Assembly (NCBI GenBank): GCA_046294815.1
Contig: JBKBOJ010000002.1
Location: 1-64,000 of the forward strand
Length of the DNA: 64,000 nucleotides
Reading direction: 5' to 3'
Source of the DNA: Pelomonas sp046294815
GTDB lineage: Bacteria; Pseudomonadota; Gammaproteobacteria; Burkholderiales; Burkholderiaceae_C
Shown: one piece after another, positions 41,443-52,012 of the stretch
Layout of the letters: the number at the start of each line of letters is the position of its first letter
How positions within the stretch are numbered: position 1 is the stretch's first letter
Notes under the pieces: generated by a model
The model's database searches: none
Told to the model about the DNA's origin: nothing
The model's input: only the letters and a program-made list of their open reading frames with translations
Position numbers and translations under genes: made by a program

Positions 41443-43298
41443 GCCAACTTCACCTGCAATTCAAAACTGAAGCTGCTGCCCTGCCCCGCCGTGCTGTCCA
41501 CGTGGATCTGGCTGCCCATCAGCCGCACCAGCTGCTGACTGATGGACAGGCCCAGGCCCGTGCCGCCGAAGCGCCGCGAGTCCTCGCTGACCTGCTCGAA
41601 GGCCTGGAACAGCCGGGCCTGCTGGGCCGGGGTCATGCCGATGCCGGTGTCGGTCACCGCGAAGCGCAGCCGCGCCTGGCCGTCGTGCATGGGCTCCAGC
41701 AGCTGCACGGCCAGCGCCACGGTGCCACTATCGGTGAACTTCACGGCGTTGGACAACAGGTTCAGCAACACCTGACGCAGCCGCTGGCCGTCGGCCACCA
41801 CCTTGGCCGGCAGCGCCGGATCCAGGTTCAGCGCAAACGCCAGATTCTTCTGCTCGGCGCGCAGCCGCACGCTGTCGCCGGCCATCTCCACCAGCGAGCG
41901 CAGTTCCACCGGCGCCGGTTTCAGCGTCACCTTGCCGGCCTCGATGCTGGCCATGTCCAGCACGTCGTTGATCAGCTCCAGCAGATGCAGGCCCGAGTCG
42001 CGCATCAAGTCCAGCTTGGCCTTCTGTGCGGCGGGCACGCCCGGGTCCATCTGCAGCAACTGCGTGAAGCCCAGGATGGCGTTCAGCGGCGTGCGGAACT
42101 CGTGGCTCATCGTGGCCAGGAAGCGGCCCTTGGCCTGGTTGGCGGCCTCGGCGCGCAGCTTGGCCTCGCGCAGCTCGGCGGTGCGCTCCTGCACCAGCTC
42201 TTCCAGATGCTCGCGGTGGCGCATCAGCTCGGCCTCGGCCTGGCGGCGCAGCGTGATGTCACTGACCATGCCTTCCACGCGCCGCTCGCCGTGACCGGCA
42301 TCCACCCAGTGCGCGCTCAGCTCCACCCACAGCGGCTGCCCGCCGCGCGCGCGCAGCTGCAGCTGGATCTGCTGCACCCTGCCCTGCTCTTTGAGCACAG
42401 TGGCCACACGCAGCGCCTCGTCGCGCGCAATGCCCGACACCTCGCGCAGCGACCGGCCCACCGCGCTCTGCGGCCCCAGCCCCAGCATCTGCGTCAGCGC
42501 GCGGTTCATGCGCAGCACGCGTCCCTGCGCATCGGCCTGGAAGATGCCCTCGGTCGCGTTCTCGAACAGGCTGCGGTAGCGCGCCTCGCTGGCGCGCAGG
42601 CCCTGCGCGCTGAGCTGCACCTGGTCCGCCGCACTGCGCAGCTTCAGGCTCATGGCATTGAAACGCGCCGTCAGCTCGCCGATCTCGTCGCCGCGCTCCA
42701 CGCGCTCCTGCGCCCCCAGGTCACCCTGAGCCACGCGCTGCGCCAGCGCGCCCAGCCGCGCCACCGGCCGGCGCACCAGCCAATGCACCAGCAGCGAGCT
42801 GGCCGCGACGATGCCGACCAGCACCACGGCCAGCAGCTCCACGACGAACATCCGCGTGCGGCGGATGTACTCGTCGACCAGGTCGCGGCGGAAGGTCAGC
42901 ACGCCCGACGCCACCTGGGTGCCGGGCGCGTCGGCGGCAGGCTGGTAGGTGATGCTGAACTCGCGCCGCAGCGGGCCGTTGGCCGGCTGCTCACGCTCGC
43001 GGCGCGCCAGGCCACCGCGCAGGCCCTGGCCGCGCAGCTCGATGGACTGCACCTCGGGATCGGCCATCACGGCGTCCAGCAGGTTCTCGACGGCCGCGTG
43101 GTCCAGGCTCCAGATCGGCCCGGCGAAGCCGCGCTCGATCAGGCCGGCCATGCGCATCTCGCGCTGGCGCAGCGCACCCAGCAGCTCGGCCTCCTCCCGG
43201 GCCGTCCAGTACCAGCCGACCGCCAGCACCAGCAGACTGGCCACCAGGGCGATGCCAGCCGTCAGGCGCGCCTGTATGCCCATGCGCAATGGCGCCAT
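41439..43298 (-). CDS. Orphan sensor histidine kinase with HAMP and PAS domains
   Basis: A 619-residue membrane kinase. A first helix near residues 8-28, a periplasmic domain of about 115 residues and a second helix at about 130-150 are followed by HAMP, then a PAS domain (RYRSLFENATEGIFQADAQG) with its PAC tail. The H box is FLATMSHEFRTPLNAILG, and the ATPase domain is complete (LLNLLSNAVKFTD, DTGIGM, FGGTGLGLSISQQLVRLMGS). It has no receiver domain, and no response regulator gene is adjacent. The start at 43298 has a GGAGGAG site; a longer frame begins at 43340. It overlaps the AEC transporter gene downstream. Confidence 0.92.
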   Translation of the reverse strand: MAPLRMGIQARLTAGIALVASLLVLAVGWYWTAREEAELLGALRQREMRMAGLIERGFAGPIWSLDHAAVENLLDAVMADPEVQSIELRGQGLRGGLARREREQPANGPLRREFSITYQPAADAPGTQVASGVLTFRRDLVDEYIRRTRMFVVELLAVVLVGIVAASSLLVHWLVRRPVARLGALAQRVAQGDLGAQERVERGDEIGELTARFNAMSLKLRSAADQVQLSAQGLRASEARYRSLFENATEGIFQADAQGRVLRMNRALTQMLGLGPQSAVGRSLREVSGIARDEALRVATVLKEQGRVQQIQLQLRARGGQPLWVELSAHWVDAGHGERRVEGMVSDITLRRQAEAELMRHREHLEELVQERTAELREAKLRAEAANQAKGRFLATMSHEFRTPLNAILGFTQLLQMDPGVPAAQKAKLDLMRDSGLHLLELINDVLDMASIEAGKVTLKPAPVELRSLVEMAGDSVRLRAEQKNLAFALNLDPALPAKVVADGQRLRQVLLNLLSNAVKFTDSGTVALAVQLLEPMHDGQARLRFAVTDTGIGMTPAQQARLFQAFEQVSEDSRRFGGTGLGLSISQQLVRLMGSQIHVDSTAGQGSSFSFELQVKLA

Positions 43299-43360
43299 CC
43301 GCACTCCTCCCCGCTCGTTGCGGGCGTTAGCGGCGAGCATAGGGGCATCCGCAGCCTTCC

Positions 43361-45955
<2,595 letters not shown>

Positions 45956-46063
45956 CGGTGGCTTCTTTAACTCGGGGACGGGAAAAACCGCTGCCTACAA
46001 TCCGGGCCTCGCGCGCACGCCCACGCACGCGCGCACCCATGAAATCACCGTACCACAGCGCTG

Positions 46064-46528
46064 ATGACCGCCAAGACCCCACGCCGCAAGATCCAGGTCC
46101 GTGAATCCGGCGTGCATGGTCGCGGCGTCTATGCGGTGGCCCCCATCGCGGCGGGCGCGCGCATCATCGAGTACACCGGCGAGCGCATCAGCTGGGACGA
46201 GGCGGTGCGCCGCCATCCGCACGACCCCGAGCAGCCCAACCACACCTTCTACTTCCACCTCGACGGCGGCCTGGTCATCGACGCGCTGTACGGCGGCAAC
46301 GATTCGCGCTGGATCAACCACGCCTGCGAGCCCAACTGCGAGGCCAAGGAGGTGGACGGCCGCGTCTTCATCCACGCGCTGCGCGACATCGAGCCCGGCG
46401 AGGAGCTGTTCTATGACTACGGTCTGGTGCTGGACGAGCGCCACACGCCCAAGGTCAAGAAGCAGTTTGCCTGCTGGTGCGGCGCCGCCACCTGCCGCGG
46501 CACCATGCTGGCGCCGAAGAGGCGTTGA
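46064..46528 (+). CDS. SET-domain protein-lysine methyltransferase
   Basis: A 154-residue SET-domain protein. The order of motifs is right: GVHGRGVYAVAPI, IEYTGERISWDEA (SET start), the pseudoknot motif WINHACEPNCEA with the catalytic NHxCxPNC, and GEELFYDYGL with the tyrosine. A post-SET-like cysteine cluster (FACWCGAATCRG) adds a zinc site. Bacterial SET proteins methylate ribosomal or nucleoid proteins; the target is unknown here. It is the first gene of a run with birA four bases downstream. Confidence 0.93.
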   Translation: MTAKTPRRKIQVRESGVHGRGVYAVAPIAAGARIIEYTGERISWDEAVRRHPHDPEQPNHTFYFHLDGGLVIDALYGGNDSRWINHACEPNCEAKEVDGRVFIHALRDIEPGEELFYDYGLVLDERHTPKVKKQFACWCGAATCRGTMLAPKRR

Positions 46529-46532
46529 GCCC

Positions 46533-47255
46533 ATGGAGCGGCGCCACCTCGCCGAATGCGGCTCCACCAACACCGAGGCGCTGGCCCATCTGCGCGCGGG
46601 CGGCGGGCCATTGCTGGTCTCGGCCAGCCGCCAGACGGCCGGTCGCGGCCGCCTGGGCCGGGCCTGGCAAAGCGACGCTGCGGCCCTGACCTTCTCCATC
46701 GCCCTGCCGCTGCCGGCCGAGCTGGACCTGTCCGGCCTGTCGCTGGCCGTCGGCTGCACCGTCGCCGACGTGCTGGACCCGGCCGGCGAGCGCATCCGAC
46801 TCAAATGGCCCAACGACCTGTTCCTGGATGGCGCCAAGCTCGGCGGCATCCTCATCGAAGCCGTGCCCTTGGCGGGCGAACGCCGCGGCGTCGTCATCGG
46901 CATCGGCCTCAACATCCAGCCGCTGCCCCCGCACGCCGACCGCAGCGCCTACGCCAGCGGCCATGCGGCGCTGCAGGCGCTGGACCCAGCCGCCACCGCG
47001 GCCACCACGCTGGACCGCCTGGCCCCGGCGCTGCGCGCGCTGCTGGCCGATTTCGAAACCCTGGGCTTCGCGCCCTGGCAGGCCGCCTTCGCGCGCCGTG
47101 ACTTGGCCGCCGGACAGCGCGTGCGCGTCGGCGATCAGCCCGGCATCGCGCGTGGCGTGTCCGCGCGCGGTGAACTGCTGCTGCAGACGCCCACCGGCCT
47201 GGTGCCCGTCAGCGCTGGCGAACTCAGCCTCAGACTGGAGCAACCCACCCCATGA
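46533..47255 (+). CDS. birA: Biotin--[acetyl-CoA carboxylase] ligase, group I
   Basis: A 240-residue biotin protein ligase that attaches biotin to the carrier domain of acetyl-CoA carboxylase. The STNTEAL motif and biotin/ATP loop SRQTAGRGRLGRAWQS are near residues 10-48. KWPNDLFLDGAKLGGILIE is the conserved Lys-Trp-Pro-Asn-Asp block. The N-terminal winged helix of the repressor-type BirA is absent, so it does not regulate biotin genes. It overlaps the SPOR-like gene by four bases. Confidence 0.95.
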   Translation: MERRHLAECGSTNTEALAHLRAGGGPLLVSASRQTAGRGRLGRAWQSDAAALTFSIALPLPAELDLSGLSLAVGCTVADVLDPAGERIRLKWPNDLFLDGAKLGGILIEAVPLAGERRGVVIGIGLNIQPLPPHADRSAYASGHAALQALDPAATAATTLDRLAPALRALLADFETLGFAPWQAAFARRDLAAGQRVRVGDQPGIARGVSARGELLLQTPTGLVPVSAGELSLRLEQPTP

Positions 47256-47926
47256 TGCGCGTGCTGGTCCTCGTGCTGCTGGCGGTCAACGCCCTCTTCT
47301 TCGCCTGGTCGCGCGGCTGGCTGGACTCGGTGACGGGCCTGCCCGTGCACGCCGGCCGCGAGCCGCAGCGCCTGGCGGCCCAGCAGCATCCCGAGCGCAT
47401 CCAGCCGCTGGCGGCCAGCGCGGTGGCGGCGCTGGCGCAGCGCAGCTGCCTGGAGCTGGGCCCACTGGACGGCGACGCCGCGCTGGCCGCTGCCCAGGCC
47501 GCGCTGCAGGCGCTGGGCGCCACCGCCCAGGTGCGCAGCCAGGCGCTGCCTGGTGAATGGGTGGTGGCCACCATCAAGCTGGCCGACCCCGAGTTCCGCG
47601 CCCGCAAGGAAGCCACCTACAAGCAGCTGCGGCTGGCCTTCGAGCCGCTGCAAGGTCTGCCCGAGGAGCAGCCTGCCTTCGTGCTGAGCCGCCACGCCAG
47701 CCAGGCCGAGGCCGAGGCCCGCATGGAAGCCTTCGGCAAGCGCGGCTTGAGGGGCTTGCGCGTGCTGGCACTGAAGCCCGCGCTGACCCGGCACACGCTG
47801 GTCGTGCAGGCCGACGGCCTGCTGGCGGGTCGGCTCCAGGCCGGCAAGGAGCCGGCGCTGGCCGTCGGGGTCAGGACTTGCAGCGCTGCGGCGTCGGCAC
47901 CGGCGGCATCGGCCGCTTCAAGCTGA
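47252..47926 (+). CDS. SPOR-domain-like membrane-anchored protein
   Basis: A 224-residue protein with an N-terminal membrane anchor (VLVLVLLAVNALFFAW, residues 4-19) and a periplasmic body. The parts RSCLELGPLDGDAALAAAQA and LRGLRVLALKPALTRHTLVV have the size and pattern of SPOR-type beta-alpha repeats that bind septal peptidoglycan, but the match is loose. It follows birA with an ATGA overlap, a common betaproteobacterial arrangement. Its Ala/Ser-rich end overlaps the convergent S8 protease gene by 56 bases, which restricts change in both genes. Confidence 0.68.
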   Translation: MMRVLVLVLLAVNALFFAWSRGWLDSVTGLPVHAGREPQRLAAQQHPERIQPLAASAVAALAQRSCLELGPLDGDAALAAAQAALQALGATAQVRSQALPGEWVVATIKLADPEFRARKEATYKQLRLAFEPLQGLPEEQPAFVLSRHASQAEAEARMEAFGKRGLRGLRVLALKPALTRHTLVVQADGLLAGRLQAGKEPALAVGVRTCSAAASAPAASAASS

Positions 47927-49958
47927 AGGCCGCCAGCAGCAGCGCCGCCAGCCAGGCGGCGCTGACCGATCCACCGCCGCCACCACCGCCGCCACCAGCC
48001 GTCGCGAGCGGCGTGACGCCTGGAGCCGCCGCCACGCTGATGGTGGCCGTCTGGCTGTAGACGAAGCCCTGGTTGTCGGTCACGCTGGCACGCACCGTGA
48101 AGCTGCCCGCGCCGCTGGGCGTGACGGTGGCCGTGGCCGCGTTCGCGCCGGATGCGAAGGCCGTGACGATGCCGCCGCCGTCCACCAGCGTCCAGGCCGT
48201 GGACGCCACCGTCCGCCCCGCGGCCAGGCCGCTGGCGGCGGCGGTCAGCGTCAGCGTCTGGCCGGCGGTCAGGCCGCTGGCGGGCGACTGCGTGATGGCC
48301 ACCGCGGTGCCGTTCAGCGCCTGTGCCGCCTTGACCGCCTCGAACGCATCCGCCATGCCGGCGCCGCAGGTGCTGGTGGTGCAGTAGCACTCCAGCTGGT
48401 CCGTCGTGTCGGGCGCGCGGCATTGCGGCGGGTTGCCATCGGCCTGGCTGCCGCCGCCGGTGGTCGGGAAGGGTCGCGCGGTCGCCTTCAGGATCTGCGT
48501 GACCTCGGCGGCGGTCAGCGACGGCCGCACCGAGGCCATCAGCCCCACGATGCCGCTGACGATGGGCGCCGAGAAGCTGGTGCCGACCGACGCGCCGCTG
48601 TTGGTGGTGCTGGCGTCTGCGGCCACCGGCGTCGTCGTGCCGCGGTTGGTGGTGCTGACCATGGGGTAGAGGCAGGGCTCACCCGCGCCAACGTTGATGC
48701 AGTTGCCGCCCGGTGCCGAGACGGTCACCTCGGTGCCCAAGCTGGAGAAGCCGACCTTGGTGCCGACGTGGCGCAGCGCCGCCACCGTGACGACGCCTGG
48801 GCAGTTGCCCGGCAAGCCCACGGCCTGGCCGGCCGAGTTGCCGGCCGCCACGACGACGGTGGCCCCGCTGGCGTTGACTTGGTTGATGGTGTCGCGGTAG
48901 AGGCCGCCAATGCCGGTCGTGCCGCAGGAGCCACTGCCGCCAAGGCTGAGGTTGAGCACCTTGGCCTTGTTGGGATTGGCCGGCAGGCCCGGCACGGCGA
49001 TGCCGGCGGCCCAGCGCATGCCGGCCATGATGTCGCTGTCCCAGCCGCCGCACTTGCCCAGCACGCGCACGGGCAGGATGCGCAGCCACCAGCCCACGCC
49101 GGCAATGCCGATGCCGTTGTTGCTGGCCGCAGCCACCAGGCCGGCCACGCGCGTGCCATGCCAGGAGCTGTTGGAGGCATACGGCTCATCCTTGCATGCT
49201 GGGTAAAGGGGTGAATCCTTGTTGGTTCTGTCGTCATCAGTCACCCAGTCGCCCGGGTCGGACGGGTCGGGGTCGGGCCCGTCACCGTCGTTGGCCACGG
49301 CAGTGGACTGGGCCCCGGGGCTGCCGTAGCCGATCATGTCGTAGCCCGCCACCAGCTTGCCGGCCAGGTCGGGATGGTCCGGCCGCACGCCCGTGTCCAG
49401 CACGGCGACGATGACGCTGGCGGCGCCGGTCGTGATGTCCCAGGCCGCCGGCGCATTGATGCCCGACACCACCGCCGGGTTGGTGATGCTGCCCGGCGCC
49501 TTCAGATACCACTGGTCGATGACGCGGTTCTGGCGGCCGCCCGACGTGGTCTCGGCGTTGACCGTGGCGCCGCCGAACAGCGGATCGTTGGGCAGCGTGG
49601 CCATGTGCTTGCGGCGGCCGTCCACCGCGACCAGCTCGACCTCGGGGTCGGCCGCGAGCTGCCGCGCGAGCTGGGCCGACGCGACGCCCTGCGCCGTCAC
49701 CACATGGGTGCGCTCGTCCAGACTCAGCCCGGCGCGCAACGCCCGGCCGGCGCGCAGCCCCAGCGCGGTGGCCCGCGTCTGCGCCACCTCTTGCGCCTCG
49801 GCCCGTGTCGCGCGGGCGCTGAGCGCCTTGGCGCGCACGCTGTCGGCCTGCGGCTTGAAGCGCACGATGAGCCGGGCCTCGGGCTCGACCTGCGCCCAGG
49901 CCGGCGCGGCGCTCAGCAGTGCGACAAGGGCAAGCAGCAGGGCGCGCGACGAACTCAT
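47871..49958 (-). CDS. Secreted subtilisin-family (S8) protease with GlyGly-CTERM-like tail
   Basis: A 695-residue secreted serine protease. A signal peptide (residues 1-23) is followed by an inhibitor-like prodomain up to about residue 118. The catalytic domain has Asp188 in VAVLDTGVRPD, His267 in SSWHGTRVAG, oxyanion Asn374 in AAGNSAG and Ser461 in GTSFSAPIVSG. An Ig-like or PKD-like domain covers about residues 560-650. It ends with a run of eight glycines (about 656-663), a hydrophobic stretch WLAALLLAAF and the basic LKRP, the layout of the GlyGly-CTERM signal cut by rhombosortase. A rhombosortase-like gene lies at 51425-52012. Twelve residues follow the KRP, slightly longer than usual. 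Confidence 0.93.
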   Translation of the reverse strand: MSSSRALLLALVALLSAAPAWAQVEPEARLIVRFKPQADSVRAKALSARATRAEAQEVAQTRATALGLRAGRALRAGLSLDERTHVVTAQGVASAQLARQLAADPEVELVAVDGRRKHMATLPNDPLFGGATVNAETTSGGRQNRVIDQWYLKAPGSITNPAVVSGINAPAAWDITTGAASVIVAVLDTGVRPDHPDLAGKLVAGYDMIGYGSPGAQSTAVANDGDGPDPDPSDPGDWVTDDDRTNKDSPLYPACKDEPYASNSSWHGTRVAGLVAAASNNGIGIAGVGWWLRILPVRVLGKCGGWDSDIMAGMRWAAGIAVPGLPANPNKAKVLNLSLGGSGSCGTTGIGGLYRDTINQVNASGATVVVAAGNSAGQAVGLPGNCPGVVTVAALRHVGTKVGFSSLGTEVTVSAPGGNCINVGAGEPCLYPMVSTTNRGTTTPVAADASTTNSGASVGTSFSAPIVSGIVGLMASVRPSLTAAEVTQILKATARPFPTTGGGSQADGNPPQCRAPDTTDQLECYCTTSTCGAGMADAFEAVKAAQALNGTAVAITQSPASGLTAGQTLTLTAAASGLAAGRTVASTAWTLVDGGGIVTAFASGANAATATVTPSGAGSFTVRASVTDNQGFVYSQTATISVAAAPGVTPLATAGGGGGGGGGSVSAAWLAALLLAAFSLKRPMPPVPTPQRCKS

Positions 49959-50058
49959 GGCGACAGGGGAGAGGTGGAATGCAGGCCAGTTTAGGTGCGG
50001 CCTCCCCGCGCCATTGCCAACTAATGCCGCAGCGCCGGCGTCGCTGCGTGACCGGATG

Positions 50059-50727
50059 TCAGCGCGCGGCGCGGTTCGCGGCCAGCGAGCGCTCCTGATC
50101 GGCCTTGCGGTCGGCCGTCACCTTGGCGGCATGCGGCCGCTCGCCGATCAGCTTGGCATAGGGCTTCCAGTCCACGCCGCCGGCGGCCAGCAGGTCTTCG
50201 CCGTAGATGGTCTTGGTGGCCATGGCCACCAGCGGCAGGCTGACCCAGCCGGCGCAGTCGGCCAGCGTGAACTGGTCGCCGGCCAGGTAGGGCCCGAACT
50301 TCGCGAGCCGCTTGAAGGCCGCGATGTTGACCGGCAGCACGCGCGCGACGCGCTGCTTGGTGCCGTCGCTGACCTGGCCGCCGAAAAAGGCCTCGGCATA
50401 CAGCTCGCGGGCCACCAGCTCCAGGTGCAGCTCCACGTAGGTGATCAGCTCGCGCACCTTGGCGGCCTGGTAGGGGTCGGCCGGCAGCAGCCGCGGCGTG
50501 TCGGGGTAGGCCGCCTCCAGGTACTCGACGATGACCTGGCTCTCGCACAGCGGGCCGTGCGGCGTCTTGATGAAGGGCACCTTGCCCAGCGGCGTGCAGC
50601 TCAGCACGGCCTCGTCGCGGGAATGCGTCTTCACGTATTCCTCGGTGAAGGGGATGCCCTTTTCCAGCAAGGCCAGCTTGACCTTGTTGTAGTAGTTGGA
50701 CAGCGGAATGCCGCACAGCGTGATCAT
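50059..50727 (-). CDS. Glutathione S-transferase family protein
   Basis: A 222-residue protein with an N-terminal thioredoxin-like domain (MITLCGIPLSNYYNKVKLAL) carrying the glutathione-contact stretch LGKVPFIKTPHGPLCESQVI and an all-helical C-terminal domain (LAGDQFTLADCAGWVSLPLV). It is cytosolic and likely conjugates or reduces glutathione substrates. A GGAGG ribosome site lies seven bases before the ATG. A short TAGGAGCCTGT match to the intergenic repeat stands just upstream at 50756-50766. Confidence 0.92.
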   Translation of the reverse strand: MITLCGIPLSNYYNKVKLALLEKGIPFTEEYVKTHSRDEAVLSCTPLGKVPFIKTPHGPLCESQVIVEYLEAAYPDTPRLLPADPYQAAKVRELITYVELHLELVARELYAEAFFGGQVSDGTKQRVARVLPVNIAAFKRLAKFGPYLAGDQFTLADCAGWVSLPLVAMATKTIYGEDLLAAGGVDWKPYAKLIGERPHAAKVTADRKADQERSLAANRAAR

Positions 50728-50799
50728 GAAAACCTCCTCGGTGAGGCTGGCAGTCTAGGAGCCTGTGCTGCCACCGCAAGCCGATGTGATCTGAGCGTC

Positions 50800-51435
50800 T
50801 CAGCGCTTGCGCATGCGCTTCTTGGCGGGCGGCTCGCTGCGCACATAGCGCGTCGCCGTCAGCGTGTCCGACACGGCCGTGGTCTTGTTGTCCACATAGC
50901 CGCGCGCGCGCAGCTCCAGCCGCACGTCGGCCCCCGACGGGCGGGCGCCGGGGCCCTTGGGATGCACCACCCAGACGGTCTTGCAGATCATGTCGGCATG
51001 GAAGTCGGCCATGCGGGCCAGCTCGTCGGGCTTGCTGAGCACGGCCACCAGCATGCGCGCTTCGCGCATATTGGTGGTGATGCCGCCGGCCAGCGCCTCG
51101 GCCAGCGCCGGATCCAGCGTGCCCACCGTCGGGCCGATCAGCAGCGCCGGGTTCTCGGCGCTGACGCCAGGCTTGGCGGCCAGCGTCGGCGGCGGGGTCT
51201 GCAGCTTCTTCAGCCACTTGGCCGCCTCGGGCGCGCCCAGCTGCAGCGTGACGGCCTCGTCGCCGGCCTGGAAGCGCAGCGCGCCGCCGTCCTCCACGCG
51301 CAGGTCGTGCAGCGCGGCGATGTCCCATTTGCGCTTCAAATCGCCGCGCAGCACGACGGTGGTCGATTCGAGCAGGGCCGTGACGTTGGCGGATTGATCG
51401 CCGACATCGGCGGTACAGCGGGCTTCACGTCCCAT
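50800..51435 (-). CDS. Protein of unknown function in the glnE-rhombosortase operon
   Basis: A 211-residue soluble protein. Residues 1-70 form one unit (TALLESTTVVLRGDLKRKWD; GDEAVTLQLGAPEAAKWLKK). Residues 95-205 form a second (VLSKPDELARMADFHADMI, CKTVWVVHPKGPGARPSG, RLELRARGYVDNKTTAVSDT) that looks like a small alpha/beta domain, possibly DUF3052-like; I cannot name it with confidence. It has no signal peptide or membrane helix and ends in a basic PPAKKRMRKR tail. Its ATG lies inside the rhombosortase-like gene, with an 11-base overlap, so the two should be made together. Confidence 0.7.
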   Translation of the reverse strand: MGREARCTADVGDQSANVTALLESTTVVLRGDLKRKWDIAALHDLRVEDGGALRFQAGDEAVTLQLGAPEAAKWLKKLQTPPPTLAAKPGVSAENPALLIGPTVGTLDPALAEALAGGITTNMREARMLVAVLSKPDELARMADFHADMICKTVWVVHPKGPGARPSGADVRLELRARGYVDNKTTAVSDTLTATRYVRSEPPAKKRMRKR

Positions 51436-52012
51436 GGCTGGTCCTCGGAGGTCTGGAGAAGCGCCGCATTGTCAGGCCCCAGGCCAGCAAGCCGGCCACG
51501 GCACCGCTCAGATGGGCCCAGGGTGCGACGGCGAAGTCGAAGCCGGCCGTGGGCCGCAGCACCGGCCCCCAGGCTTGCTCCAGCGCCAGCTTAACGAGCA
51601 GCCCCACCACGATGGCCGCGCCGACGCGCCGCTCGCGGCCGCCGCGCGCCAGCAACGCCAGCGCCGCGATGACGGCCAGCGCGTGCAGCTCGCCCGACAG
51701 GCCCGCATATCGCTGCAGCTCCGGCCGCAGCAGCAGGCCAGCCTGGGTCAGCGGCAGCGCCACGAGCCCAGCCAGTGCCTCGCGCCGAGCGAGGCCGGCG
51801 CGCCAGCCCAGCAGTGCCAGCACCGCGCAGCCGGCCAGGTTGGCGGCCAGGTGCAGCGCCGTCCAGTGCACGAAAGCGGCCGTGGCGAAGCGCCAGGGCT
51901 GGGTCGCGACGAGATCAGGCCGCCAGTCCAGCAGGTCCCGCGGCAGCGGCCAGGCCAGCAGCGCCAGCGCGGCCAGCGCCGCGCACAGCATCAGCCAAAC
52001 ACGGCTCGCCAT
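51425..52012 (-). CDS. rrtA: Rhombosortase-like rhomboid intramembrane protease
   Basis: A 195-residue inner-membrane rhomboid-fold protein with about six helices. The motif FVHWTALHLAANLAG near residues 47-61 is the rhomboid HxxxxHLxxN region. The catalytic Ser106 lies in YAGLSGELHALAV, the GLSG-x-LH form typical of rhombosortases, and the catalytic His167 lies in PWAHLSGAVAGLL. Such enzymes cleave GlyGly-CTERM proteins during secretion; a candidate substrate is the S8 protease at 47871-49958. It overlaps glnE by 22 bases and the unknown gene by 11. The symbol follows the Vibrio enzyme; subfamily assignment rests on motif recognition only. Confidence 0.85.
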   Translation of the reverse strand: MASRVWLMLCAALAALALLAWPLPRDLLDWRPDLVATQPWRFATAAFVHWTALHLAANLAGCAVLALLGWRAGLARREALAGLVALPLTQAGLLLRPELQRYAGLSGELHALAVIAALALLARGGRERRVGAAIVVGLLVKLALEQAWGPVLRPTAGFDFAVAPWAHLSGAVAGLLAWGLTMRRFSRPPRTSHGT

